A stretch of 64,000 nucleotides of DNA from Cavia porcellus. Lineage: Eukaryota > Chordata > Mammalia > Rodentia > Caviidae. How positions within the stretch are numbered: position 1 is the first letter of the stretch; every line of letters begins with the position of its first letter. Positions 12,201 through 25,526 of the stretch are shown piece after piece. The position numbers were made by a program, and so were the translations under genes. The notes beneath the pieces were generated by a model. It ran no database searches. It was not told the origin of the DNA and saw only the letters and a list, made by a program, of their open reading frames with translations. The DNA is taken from assembly GCF_034190915.1 (NCBI RefSeq), contig NW_026947692.1, forward strand, positions 1 through 64,000, given 5' to 3'.

Positions 12201-14971
12201 CCCCGTGATGTTTTTCTCACTGCTACTAGTGAATCTAATGTAACACACACCCATACAATGCGCACCACCCCGTGATGTTTTTCTCACTGCTACTAGTGAA
12301 TCTAATGTAACACACACCCATACAATGCGCACCACCCCGTGATGTTTTTCTCACTGCTACTAGTGAATCTAATGTAAAACACACCCATACAATGCGCACC
12401 ACCCCGTGATGTTTTTCTCACTGCTACTAGTGAATCTAATGTAACACACACCCATACAATGCGCACCACCCCGTGATGTTTTTCTCACTGCTACTAGTGA
12501 ATCTAATGTAACACACACCCATACAATGCGCACCACCCCGTGATGTTTTTCTCACTCCTACTAGTGAATGTAATGTAACACACACCCATACAATGCGCAC
12601 CACCCCGTGATGTTTTTCTCACTCCTACTACTGAATGTAATGTAACACACACCCATACAATGCGCACCACCCCGTGATGTTTTTCTCACTCCTACTAGTG
12701 AATGTAATGTAACACACACCCATACAATGCGCACCACCCCATGATGTTTTTCTCACTCCTACTAGTGAATGTAATGTAACACACACCCATACAATGCGCA
12801 CCACCCCGTGATGTTTTTCTCACTCCTACTAGTGAATGTAATGTAACACACACCCATACAATGCGCACCACCCCGTGATGTTTTTCTCACTCCTACTAGT
12901 GAATGTAATGTAACACACACCCATACAATGCGCACCACCCCGTGATGTTTTTCTCACTCCTACTAGTGAATGTAATGTAACACACACCCATACAATGCGC
13001 ACCACCCCGTCATGTTTTTCTCACTCCTACTAGTGAATGTAATGTAACACACACCCATACAATGCGCACCACCCCGTGATGTTTTTCTCACTCCTACTAG
13101 TGAATGTAATGTAACACACACCCATACAATGCGCACCACCCCGTGATGTTTTTCTCACTCCTACTAGTGAATGTAATGTAACACACACCCATACAATGCG
13201 CACCACCCCGTGATGTTTTTCTCACTCCTACTAGTGAATCCAATGTAACACACACCCATACAATGCGCACCACCCCGTGATGTTTTTCTCACTCCTACTA
13301 GTGAATCCAATGTAACACACACCCATACAATGCGCACCACCCCGTGATGTTTTTCTCACTCCTACTAGTGAATCCAATGTAACACACACCCATACAATGC
13401 GCACCACCCCGTGATGTTTTTCTCACTCCTACTAGTGAATCCAATGTAACACACACCCATACAATGCGCACCACCCCGTGATGTTTTTCTCACTCCTACT
13501 AGTGAATCCAATGTAACACACACCCATACAATGCGCACCACCCCGTGATGTTTTTCTCACTCCTACTAGTGAATGTAATGTAACACACACCCATACAATG
13601 CGCACCACCCCGTGATGTTTTTCTCACTCCTACTAGTGAATGTAATGTAACACACACCCATACAATGCGCACCACCCCGTGATGTTTTTCTCACTCCTAC
13701 TAGTGAATGTAATGTTACACACACCCATACAATGCGCACCACCCCGTGATGTTTTTCTCACTGCTACTAGTGAATCCAATGTAACACACACCCATACAAT
13801 GCGCACCACCCCGTGATGTTTTTCTCACTGCTACTAGTGAATCCAATGTAACACACACCCATACAATGCGCACCACCCCGTGATGTTTTTCTCACTGCTA
13901 GTAGTGAATCTAATGTAACACACACCCATACAATGCGCACCACCCCGTGATGTTTTTCTCACTGCTACTAGTGAATCTAATGTAACACACACCCATACAA
14001 TGCGCACCACCGCGTGATGTTTTTCTCACTGCTACTAGTGAATCTAATGTAACACACACCCATACAATGCGCACCACCCCGTGATGTTTTTCTCACTCCT
14101 ACTAGTGAATCCAATGTAACACACACCCATACATTGCGCACCACCCCGTGATGTTTTTCTCACTCCTACTAGTGAATCCAATGTAACACACCCCTACAAT
14201 GCGCACCACCCTGTGATGTTTTTCTCACTCCTACTAGTGAATCCAATGTAACACACCCATACAATGCGCACCACCCCGTGATGTTTTTCTCACTCCTACT
14301 AGTGAATCTAATGTAACACACACCCATACAATGCGCACCAGCCCGTGATGTTTTTCTCACTCCTACTAGTGAATCTAATGTAACACACACCCATACAATG
14401 CGCACCACCCCGTGATGTTTTTCTCACTCCTACTAGTGAATGTAATGTAACACACACCCATACAATGCGCACCACCCCGTGATGTTTTTCTCACTGCTAC
14501 TAGTGAATCTAATGTAACACACACCCATACAATGCGCACCACCCCGTGATGTTTTTCTCACTGCTACTAGTGAATCTAATGTAACACACACCCATACAAT
14601 GCGCACCACCCCGTGATGTTTTTCTCACTCCTACTAGTGAATGTAATGTAACACACACCCATACAATGCGCACCACCCCGTGATGTTTTTCTCACTGCTA
14701 CTAGTGAATGTAATGTAAAACACACTCATACAATGCGCACCACCCCGTGTTGTTTTTCTCACTGCTATTAGTGAATGTAATGTAACACACACCCATACAA
14801 TGCGTACCACCCCGTGATGTTTTTCTCACTCCTACTAGTGAATGTAATGTAACACACACCCATACAATGCGCACCACCCCGTGATGTTTTTCTCACTTCT
14901 ACTAGTGAATCTAATGTAACACACCCATACAATGCGCACCACCCCGTGATGTTTTTCTCACTGCTACTAGT
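9224..14971 (+). repeat. Block A2: 5748-bp tandem copy of A1, 86 monomers
   Basis: A2 starts exactly where A1 ends and carries the same order of rare variants. It keeps two monomers (about 11162-11295) that A1 lacks but R1 has, so A1 most simply suffered a two-monomer deletion. Private changes include CTAGTAGTG at about 13898 in place of CTACTAGTG. Reading the two copies side by side shows only scattered single-base differences, which implies recent duplication. Confidence 0.9.
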
Positions 14972-16573
14972 GAATCTAATGTAACACACACCCATACAAT
15001 GCGCACCACCCCGTGATGTTTTTCTCACTGCTACTAGTGAATCTAATGTAACACACACCCATACAATGCGCACCACCCCGTGATGTTTTTCTCACTGCTA
15101 CTAGTGAATCTAATGTAACACACACCCATACAATGCGCACCACCCCGTGATGTTTTTCTCACTGCTACTAGTGAATGTAATGTAACACACACCCATACAA
15201 TGCGCACCACCCCGTGATGTTTTTCTCACTGCTACTAGTGAATCTAATGTAACACACACCCATACAATGCGCACCACCCCGTGATGTTTTTCTCACTCCT
15301 ACTAGTGAATGTAATGTAACACACACCCATACAATGCGCACCACCCCGTGTTGTTTTTCTCACTGCTACTAGTGAATGTAATGTAACACACACCCATACA
15401 ATGCGCACCACCCCGTGATGTTTTTCTCACTGCTACTAGTGAATGTAATGTAAAACACACCCATACAATGCGCACCACCCCGTGATGTTTTTCTCACTGC
15501 TACTAGTGAATGTAATGTAACACACACCCATACAATGCGCACCACCCCGTGATGTTTTTCTCACTGCTACTAGTGAATCTAATGTAACACACCCATACAA
15601 TGCGCACCACCCCGTGATGTTTTTCTCACTCCTACTAGTGAATCCATTGTAACACACCCATACAATGCGCACCACCCCGTGATGTTTTTCTCACTCCTAC
15701 TAGTGAATCTAATGTAACACACACCCATACAATGCGCACCACCCCGTGATGTTTTTCTCACTCCTACTAGTGAATCTAATGTAACACACACCCATACAAT
15801 GCGCACCACCCCGTGATGTTTTTCTCACTCCTACTAGTGAATGTAATGTAACACACACCCATACAATGCGCACCACCCCGTGATGTTTTTCTCACTGCTA
15901 CTAGTGAATCTAATGTAACACACACCCATACAATGCGCACCACCCCGTGATGTTTTTCTCACTGCTACTAGTGAATCTAATGTAACACACACCCATACAA
16001 TGCGCACCACCCCGTGATGTTTTTCTCACTCCTACTAGTGAATCTAATGTAACACACACCCATACAATGCGCACCACCCCGTGTTGTTTTTCTCACTGCT
16101 ACTAGTGAATGTAATGTAACACACACCCATACAATGCGTACCACCCCGTGATATTTTTCTCACTCCTACTAGTGAATGTAATGTAACACACACCCATACA
16201 ATGCGCACCACCCCGTGATGTTTTTCTCACTGCTACTAGTGAATGTAATGTAAAACACACTCATACAATGCGCACCACCCCGTGTTGTTTTTCTCACTGC
16301 TATTAGTGAATGTAATGTAACACACACCCATACAATGCGCACCACCCCGTGATGTTTTTCTCACTCCTACAAGTGAATGTAATGTAACACACACCCATAC
16401 AATGCGCACCACCCCGTGATGTTTTTCTCACTGCTACTAGTGAATCTAATGTAACACACACCCATACAATGCGCCCCACCGCGTGATGTTTTTCTCACTC
16501 CTACTAGTGAATGTAATGTAACACACACATACAATGCGCAATACCCCGTGATGTTTTTCTCACTCCTACTAGT
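14972..16573 (+). repeat. Block B1: 1602-bp unit, 24 monomers
   Basis: B1 begins at the end of A2 and repeats directly as B2 at +1602 (24 x 67 less 6, three short monomers). Markers in order are CGTGTTG, TGTAAAACAC, AATCCATTGTAAC in a 65-bp monomer, GTGATATTTTT, CTATTAG, CTACAAGTG, GCGCCCCACCGCG and a GCAATACC monomer. I saw no difference between B1 and B2 at any marker compared. Confidence 0.9.
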
Positions 16574-18175
16574 GAATCTAATGTAACACACACCCATACA
16601 ATGCGCACCACCCCGTGATGTTTTTCTCACTGCTACTAGTGAATCTAATGTAACACACACCCATACAATGCGCACCACCCCGTGATGTTTTTCTCACTGC
16701 TACTAGTGAATCTAATGTAACACACACCCATACAATGCGCACCACCCCGTGATGTTTTTCTCACTGCTACTAGTGAATGTAATGTAACACACACCCATAC
16801 AATGCGCACCACCCCGTGATGTTTTTCTCACTGCTACTAGTGAATCTAATGTAACACACACCCATACAATGCGCACCACCCCGTGATGTTTTTCTCACTC
16901 CTACTAGTGAATGTAATGTAACACACACCCATACAATGCGCACCACCCCGTGTTGTTTTTCTCACTGCTACTAGTGAATGTAATGTAACACACACCCATA
17001 CAATGCGCACCACCCCGTGATGTTTTTCTCACTGCTACTAGTGAATGTAATGTAAAACACACCCATACAATGCGCACCACCCCGTGATGTTTTTCTCACT
17101 GCTACTAGTGAATGTAATGTAACACACACCCATACAATGCGCACCACCCCGTGATGTTTTTCTCACTGCTACTAGTGAATCTAATGTAACACACCCATAC
17201 AATGCGCACCACCCCGTGATGTTTTTCTCACTCCTACTAGTGAATCCATTGTAACACACCCATACAATGCGCACCACCCCGTGATGTTTTTCTCACTCCT
17301 ACTAGTGAATCTAATGTAACACACACCCATACAATGCGCACCACCCCGTGATGTTTTTCTCACTCCTACTAGTGAATCTAATGTAACACACACCCATACA
17401 ATGCGCACCACCCCGTGATGTTTTTCTCACTCCTACTAGTGAATGTAATGTAACACACACCCATACAATGCGCACCACCCCGTGATGTTTTTCTCACTGC
17501 TACTAGTGAATCTAATGTAACACACACCCATACAATGCGCACCACCCCGTGATGTTTTTCTCACTGCTACTAGTGAATCTAATGTAACACACACCCATAC
17601 AATGCGCACCACCCCGTGATGTTTTTCTCACTCCTACTAGTGAATCTAATGTAACACACACCCATACAATGCGCACCACCCCGTGTTGTTTTTCTCACTG
17701 CTACTAGTGAATGTAATGTAACACACACCCATACAATGCGTACCACCCCGTGATATTTTTCTCACTCCTACTAGTGAATGTAATGTAACACACACCCATA
17801 CAATGCGCACCACCCCGTGATGTTTTTCTCACTGCTACTAGTGAATGTAATGTAAAACACACTCATACAATGCGCACCACCCCGTGTTGTTTTTCTCACT
17901 GCTATTAGTGAATGTAATGTAACACACACCCATACAATGCGCACCACCCCGTGATGTTTTTCTCACTCCTACAAGTGAATGTAATGTAACACACACCCAT
18001 ACAATGCGCACCACCCCGTGATGTTTTTCTCACTGCTACTAGTGAATCTAATGTAACACACACCCATACAATGCGCCCCACCGCGTGATGTTTTTCTCAC
18101 TCCTACTAGTGAATGTAATGTAACACACACATACAATGCGCAATACCCCGTGATGTTTTTCTCACTCCTACTAGT
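16574..18175 (+). repeat. Block B2: second 1602-bp copy
   Basis: It has the same 24-monomer marker order as B1 and directly abuts it. Near-identity over 1.6 kb suggests either a very recent duplication or, as a technical alternative, an assembly duplication. Confidence 0.9.
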
Positions 18176-19707
18176 GAATCTAATGTAACACACACCCATA
18201 CAATGCGCACCACCCCGTGATGTTTTTCTCACTGCTACTAGTGAATCTAATGTAACACACACCCATACAATGCGCACCACCCCGTGATGTTTTTCTCACT
18301 TCTACTAGTGAATCTAATGTAACACACCCATACAATGCGCACCACCCCGTGATGTTTTTCTCACTGCTACTAGTGAATCTAATGTAACACACACCCATAC
18401 AATGTGCACCACCCCGTGATGTTTTTCTCACTGCTACTAGTGAATCTAATGTAACACACACCCATACAATGCGCACCACCCCGTGATGTTTTTCTCACTC
18501 CTACTAGTGAATCTAATGTAACACACACCCATACAATGCGCACCACCCCGTGATGTTTTTCTCACTGCTACTAGTGAATCTAATGTAATACACACCCATA
18601 CAATGCGCACCACCCCGTCATGTTTTTCTCACTGCTACTAGTGAATCTAATGTAACACACACCCATACAATGCGCACCACCCCGTGATGTTTTTCTCACT
18701 GCTACTAGTGAATCTAATGTAACACACCCATACAATGCGCACCACCCCGTGATGTTTTTCTCACTCCTACTAGTGAATCCAATGTAACACACCCATACAA
18801 TGCGCACCACCCCGTGATGTTTTTCTCACTCCTACTAGTGAATCTAATGTAACACACACCCATACAATGCGCACCACCCCGTGATGTTTTTCTCACTCCT
18901 ACTAGTGAATCTAATGTAACACACACCCATACAATGCGCACCACCCCGTGATGTTTTTCTCACTCCTACTAGTGAATGTAATGTAACACACACCCATACA
19001 ATGCGCACCACCCGTGATGTTTTTCTCACTGCTACTAGTGAATCTAATGTAACACACACCCATACAATGCGCACCACCCCGTGATGTTTTTCTCACTGCT
19101 ACTAGTGAATCTAATGTAACACACACCCATACAATGCGCACCACCCCGTGATGTTTTTCTCACTCCTACTAGTGAATCTAATGTAACACACACCCATACA
19201 ATGCGCACCACCCCGTGTTGTTTTTCTCACTGCTACTAGTGAATGTAATGTAACACACACCCATACAATGCGTACCACCCCGTGATATTTTTCTCACTCC
19301 TACTAGTGAATGTAATGTAACACACACCCATACAATGCGCACCACCCCGTGATGTTTTTCTCACTGCTACTAGTGAATGTAATGTAAAACACACTCATAC
19401 AATGCGCACCACCCCGTGTTGTTTTTCTCACTGCTATTAGTGAATGTAATGTAACACACACCCATACAATGCGCACCACCCCGTGATGTTTTTCTCACTC
19501 CTACAAGTGAATGTAATGTAACACACACCCATACAATGCGCACCACCCCGTGATGTTTTTCTCACTGCTACTAGTGAATCTAATGTAACACACACCCATA
19601 CAATGCGCCCCACCGCGTGATGTTTTTCTCACTCCTACTAGTGAATGTAATGTAACACACACATACAATGCGCAATACCCCGTGATGTTTTTCTCACTCC
19701 TACTAGT
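18176..19707 (+). repeat. Block B3: 1532-bp variant copy, 23 monomers
   Basis: Its last kilobase (about 18714-19707) follows B2 at offset 1533, then 1532, keeping GTGATATTTTT, CTATTAG, CTACAAGTG and GCGCCCCACCGCG. Its first half-kilobase is different and includes a CACTTCT monomer, a 65-bp monomer, GTGCACC and TGTAATACAC. B3 is thus a recombinant between the B unit and another monomer series. Confidence 0.85.
18974..19039 (+). repeat. 66-bp monomer, one C lost in the C run (second case)
   Basis: It has the same single-C loss as at 1471, in block B3. This event helps explain why B3 is 1532 bp long and shifts the offset between B2 and B3 from 1533 to 1532. Confidence 0.9.
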
Positions 19708-20241
19708 GAATCTAATGTAACACACACCCATACAATGCGCACCACCCCGTGATGTTTTTCTCACTGCTACTAGTGAATCTAATGTAACACACACCCATAC
19801 AATGCGCACCACCCCGTGATGTTTTTCTCACTTCTACTAGTGAATCTAATGTAACACACCCATACAATGCGCACCACCCCGTGATGTTTTTCTCACTGCT
19901 ACTAGTGAATCTAATGTAACACACACCCATACAATGTGCACCACCCCGTGATGTTTTTCTCACTGCTACTAGTGAATCTAATGTAACACACACCCATACA
20001 ATGCGCACCACCCCGTGATGTTTTTCTCACTCCTACTAGTGAATCTAATGTAACACACACCCATACAATGCGCACCACCCCGTGATGTTTTTCTCACTGC
20101 TACTAGTGAATCTAATGTAATACACACCCATACAATGCGCACCACCCCGTCATGTTTTTCTCACTGCTACTAGTGAATCTAATGTAACACACACCCATAC
20201 AATGCGCACCACCCCGTGATGTTTTTCTCACTGCTACTAGT
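19708..20241 (+). repeat. Block B4: partial copy of the start of B3
   Basis: It matches 18176-18709 at +1532, including CACTTCT, GTGCACC (about 19936) and TGTAATACAC (about 20117) with CGTCATG. The match stops at 20242, where the series instead resumes the early part of B1/B2 (15173 and 16775). Confidence 0.82.
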
Positions 20242-21045
20242 GAATGTAATGTAACACACACCCATACAATGCGCACCACCCCGTGATGTTTTTCTCACTG
20301 CTACTAGTGAATCTAATGTAACACACACCCATACAATGCGCACCACCCCGTGATGTTTTTCTCACTCCTACTAGTGAATGTAATGTAACACACACCCATA
20401 CAATGCGCACCACCCCGTGTTGTTTTTCTCACTGCTACTAGTGAATGTAATGTAACACACACCCATACAATGCGCACCACCCCGTGATGTTTTTCTCACT
20501 GCTACTAGTGAATGTAATGTAAAACACACCCATACAATGCGCACCACCCCGTGATGTTTTTCTCACTGCTACTAGTGAATGTAATGTAACACACACCCAT
20601 ACAATGCGCACCACCCCGTGATGTTTTTCTCACTGCTACTAGTGAATCTAATGTAACACACAACCATACAATGCGCACCACCCCGTGATGTTTTTCTCAC
20701 TCCTACTAGTGAATCTAATGTAACACACACCCATACAATGCGTACCACCCCGTGATGTTTTTCTCACTCCTACTAGTGAATGTAATGTAACACACACCCA
20801 TACAATGCGCACCACCCCGTGATGTTTTTCTCACTGCTACTAGTGAATCTAATGTATCACACACCCATACAATGCGCACCACCGCGTGATGTTTTTCTCA
20901 CTCCTACTAGTGAATCCAATGTAACACACACCCATACAATGCGCACCACCCCGTGATGTTTTTCTCACTCCTACTAGTGAATCCAATGTAACACACACCC
21001 ATACAATGCGCACCACCCCGTGATGTTTTTCTCACTCCTACTAGT
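20242..21045 (+). repeat. Link region: B-like monomers leading into the C series
   Basis: About twelve 67-bp monomers. The first five repeat the order seen at 15173-15507 (GT, CT, GT with CGTGTTG, GT, GT with TGTAAAACAC). From about 20643 the run CT, CT with GCGTACC, GT, CT with CACCGCGTG resembles R1/A. No gene is present. Confidence 0.75.
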
Positions 21046-23319
21046 GAATCAAATGTAACACACACCCATACAATGCGCACCACCCCGTGATGTTTTTCTC
21101 ACTGCTACTAGTGAATCTAATGTAACACACACCCATACAATGCGCACCACGCCGTGATGTTTTTCTCACTGCTACTAGTGAATCTAATGTAACACACCCA
21201 TACAATGCGCACCACCCCGTGATGTTTTTCTCACGGCTACTAGTGAATCTAATGTAACACACACCCATACAATGCGCACCACCCCGTGATGTTTTTCTCA
21301 CTGCTACTAGGGAATCTAATGTAACACACACCCATACAATGCGCACCACCCCGTGATGTTTTTCTCACTGCTACTACTGAATGTAATGTAACACACACCC
21401 ATACAATGCGCACCACCCCGTGATGTTTTTCTCACTGCTACTAGTGAATGTAATGTAACACACACCCATACAATGCGCACCACCCCGTGATGTTTTTCTC
21501 ACTGCTACTAGTGAATCTAATGTAACACACACCCATACAATGCGCACCACCCCGTGATGTTTTTCTCACTCCTACTAGTGAATGTAATGTAACACACACC
21601 CATACAATGCGCACCACCCCGTGATGTTTTTCTCACTGCTACTAGTGAATGTAATGTAACACACACCCATACAATGCGCACCACCCCGTGATGTTTTTCT
21701 CACTCCTACTAGTGAATGTAATGTAACACACACCCATACAATGCGCACCACCCCGTGATGTTTTTCTCACTCCTACTAGTGAATGTAATGTAACACACAC
21801 CCATACAATGCGCACCACCCCGTGATGTTTTTCTCACTCCTACTAGTGAATCCAATGTAACACACACCCATACAATGCGCACCACCCCGTGATGTTTTTC
21901 TCACTGCTACTAGTGAATCTAATGTAACACACACCCATACAATGCGCACCACCCCGTGATGTTTTTCTCACTGCTACTAGTGAATCTAATGTAACACACA
22001 CCCATACAATGCGCACCACCCCGTGATGTTTTTCTCACTCCTACTAGTGAATCTAATGTAACACACACCCATACAATGCGCACCACCCCGTGATGTTTTT
22101 CTCACTGCTACTAGTGAATCTAATGTAACACACACCCATACAATGCGCACCACCCCGTGATGTTTTTCTCACTCCTACTACTGAATGTAATGTAACACAC
22201 ACCCATACAATGCGCACCACCCCGTGATGTTTTTCTCACTGCTACTAGTGAATCTAATGTAACACACACCCATACAATGCGCACCACCCCGTGATGTTTT
22301 TCTCACTGCTACTAGTGAATCTAATGTAACACACACCCATACAATGCGCACCACCCCGTGATGTATTTCTCACTGCTACTAGTGAATCTAATGTAACACA
22401 CACCCATACAATGCGCACCACCCCGTGATGTTTTTCTCACTCCTACTAGTGAATGTAATGTAACACACACCCATACAATGCGCACCACCCCGTGATGTTT
22501 TTCTCACTCCTACTAGTGAATCCAATGTAACACACACCCATACAATGCGCACCACCCCGTGATGTTTTTCTCACTGCTACTAGTGAATCCAATGTAACAC
22601 ACACCCATACAATGCGCACCACCCCGTGATGTTTTTCTCACTCCTACTAGTGAATCCAATGTAACACACACCCATACAATGCGCACCACCCCGTGATGTT
22701 TTTCTCACTCCTACTAGTGAATCCAATGTAACACACACCCATACAATGCGCACCACCCCGTGATGTTTTTCTCACTCCTACTAGTGAATGTAATGTAACA
22801 CACACCCATACAATGTGCACCACCCCGTGATGTTTTTCTCACTGCTACTAGTGAATCTAATATAACACACACCCATACAATGCGCACCACCCCGTGATGT
22901 TTTTCTCACTGCTACTAGTGAATCCAATGTAACACACACCCATACAATGCGCACCACCCCGTGATGTTTTTCTCACTGCTACTAGTGAATCCAATGTAAC
23001 ACACCCATACAATGCGCACCACCCCGTGATGTTTTTCTCACTCCTACTAGTGAATCTAATGTAACACACACCCATACAATGCGCACCACCCCGTGATGTT
23101 TTTCTCACTCCTACTAGTGAATCTAATGTAACACACACCCATACAATGCGCACCACCCCGTGATGTTTTTCTCACTCCTACTAGTGAATGTAATGTAACA
23201 CACACCCATACAATGCGCACCACCCCGTGATGTTTTTCTCACTGCTACTAGTGAATCTAATGTAACACACACCCATACAATGCGCACCACCCCGTGATGT
23301 TTTTCTCACTCCTACTAGT
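21046..23319 (+). repeat. Block C1: 2274-bp unit opened by a CA-variant monomer
   Basis: The first monomer reads GAATCAAATG, a rare state found only eight times (21046, 23320, 25527, 27265, 28402, 32414, 33886, 36895). C1 also has CACGCCGTG and CACGGCT at about 21151 and 21234, a GTGCACC monomer and the AATATAAC monomer at 22853. It is 34 monomers long, and the second half parallels C2 at +2207. Confidence 0.82.
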
Positions 23320-25526
23320 GAATCAAATGTAACACACACCCATACAATGCGCACCACCCCGTGATGTTTTTCTCACTGCTACTAGTGAATCTAATGTAAC
23401 ACACACCCATACAATGCGCACCACCCCGTGATGTTTTTCTCACTGCTACTAGTGAATCTAATGTAACACACCCATACAATGCGCACCACCCCGTGATGTT
23501 TTTCTCACTCCTACTAGTGAATCTAATGTAACACACACCCATACAATGCGCACCACCCCGTGATGTTTTTCTCACTGCTACTAGTGAATCTAATGTAACA
23601 CACACCCATACAATGCGCACCACCCCGTGATGTTTTTCTCACTCCTACTACTGAATGTAAAGTAACACACACCCATACAATGCGCACCACCCCGTGATGT
23701 TTTTCTCACTGCTACTAGTGAATGTAATGTAACACACACCCATACAATGCGCACCACCCCGTGATGTTTTTCTCACTGCTACTAGTGAATGTAATGTAAC
23801 ACACACCCATACAATGCGCACCACCCCGTGATGTTTTTCTCACTGCTACTAGTGAATCTAACGTAACACACACCCATACAATGCGCACCACCCCGTGATG
23901 TTTTTCTCACTCCTACTAGTGAATGTAATGTAACACACACCCATACAATGCGCACCACCCCGTGATGTTTTTCTCACTGCTACTAGTGAATGTAATGTAA
24001 CACACACCCATACAATGCGCACCACCCCGTGATGTTTTTCTCACTCCTACTGGTGAATGTAATGTAACACACACCCATACAATGCGCACCACCCCGTGAT
24101 GTTTTTCTCACTGCTACTAGTGAATCCAATGTAACACACACCCATACAATGCGCACCACCCCGTGATGTTTTTCTCACTGCTACTAGTGAATCCAATGTA
24201 ACACACACCCATACAATGCGCACCACCCCGTGATGTTTTTCTCACTGCTACTAGTGAATCCAATGTAACACACACCCATACAATGCGCACCACCCCGTGA
24301 TGTTTTTCTCACTGCTACTAGTGAATCTAATGTAACACACACCCATACAATGCGCACCACCCCGTGATGTTTTTCTCACTGCTACTAGTGAATCCAATGT
24401 AACACACACCCATACAATGCGCACCACCCCGTGATGTTTTTCTCACTCCTACTAGTGAATCTAATGTAACACACACCCATACAATGCGCACCACCCCGTG
24501 ATGTTTTTCTCACTGCTACTAGTGAATCTAATGTAACACACACCCATACAATGCGCACCACCCCGTGATGTTTTTCTCACTCCTACTACTGAATGTAATG
24601 TAACACACACCCATACAATGCGCACCACCCCGTGATGTTTTTCTCACTGCTACTAGTGAATCTAATGTAACACACACCCATACAATGCGCACCACCCCGT
24701 GATGTTTTTCTCACTGCTACTAGTGAATCTAATGTAACACACATCCATACAATGCGCACCACCCCGTGATGTTTTTCTCACTGCTACTAGTGAATCTAAT
24801 GTAACACACACCCATACAATGCGCACCACCCCGTGATGTTTTTCTCACTCCTACTAGTGAATCCAATGTAACACACACCCATACAATGCGCACCACCCCG
24901 TGATGTTTTTCTCACTCCTACTAGTGAATCCAATGTAACACACACCCATACAATGCGCACCACCCCGTGATGTTTTTCTCACTCCTACTAGTGAATGTAA
25001 TGTAACACACACCCATACAATGTGCACCACCCCGTGATGTTTTTCTCACTGCTACTAGTGAATCTAATATAACACACACCCATACAATGCGCACCACCCC
25101 GTGATGTTTTTCTCACTGCTACTAGTGAATCCAATGTAACACACACCCATACAATGCGCACCACCCCGTGATGTTTTTCTCACTGCTACTAGTGAATCCA
25201 ATGTAACACACCCATACAATGCGCACCACCCCGTGATGTTTTTCTCACTCCTACTAGTTAATCTAATGTAACACACACCCATACAATGCGCACCACCCCT
25301 TGATGTTTTTCTCACTCCTACTAGTGAATCTAATGTAACACACACCCATACAATGCGCACCACCCCGTGATGTTTTTCTCACTCCTACTAGTGAATGTAA
25401 TGTAACACACACCCATACAATGCGCACCACCCCGTGACGTTTTTCTCACTGCTACTAGTGAATCTAATGTAACACACACCCATACAATGCGCACCACCCC
25501 GTGATGTTTTTCTCACTCCTACTAGT
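23320..25526 (+). repeat. Block C2: 2207-bp unit, 33 monomers
   Basis: It opens with a CA-variant monomer like C1 and contains the AATATAAC monomer at 25060, which follows GTGCACC. Its second half matches C1 well at +2207, whereas the first half differs at many bases 5-6 and 59. Private changes include AAGTAAC at about 23659, CTACTGGTG at about 24050 and CACCCCTTG at about 25295. Confidence 0.82.
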
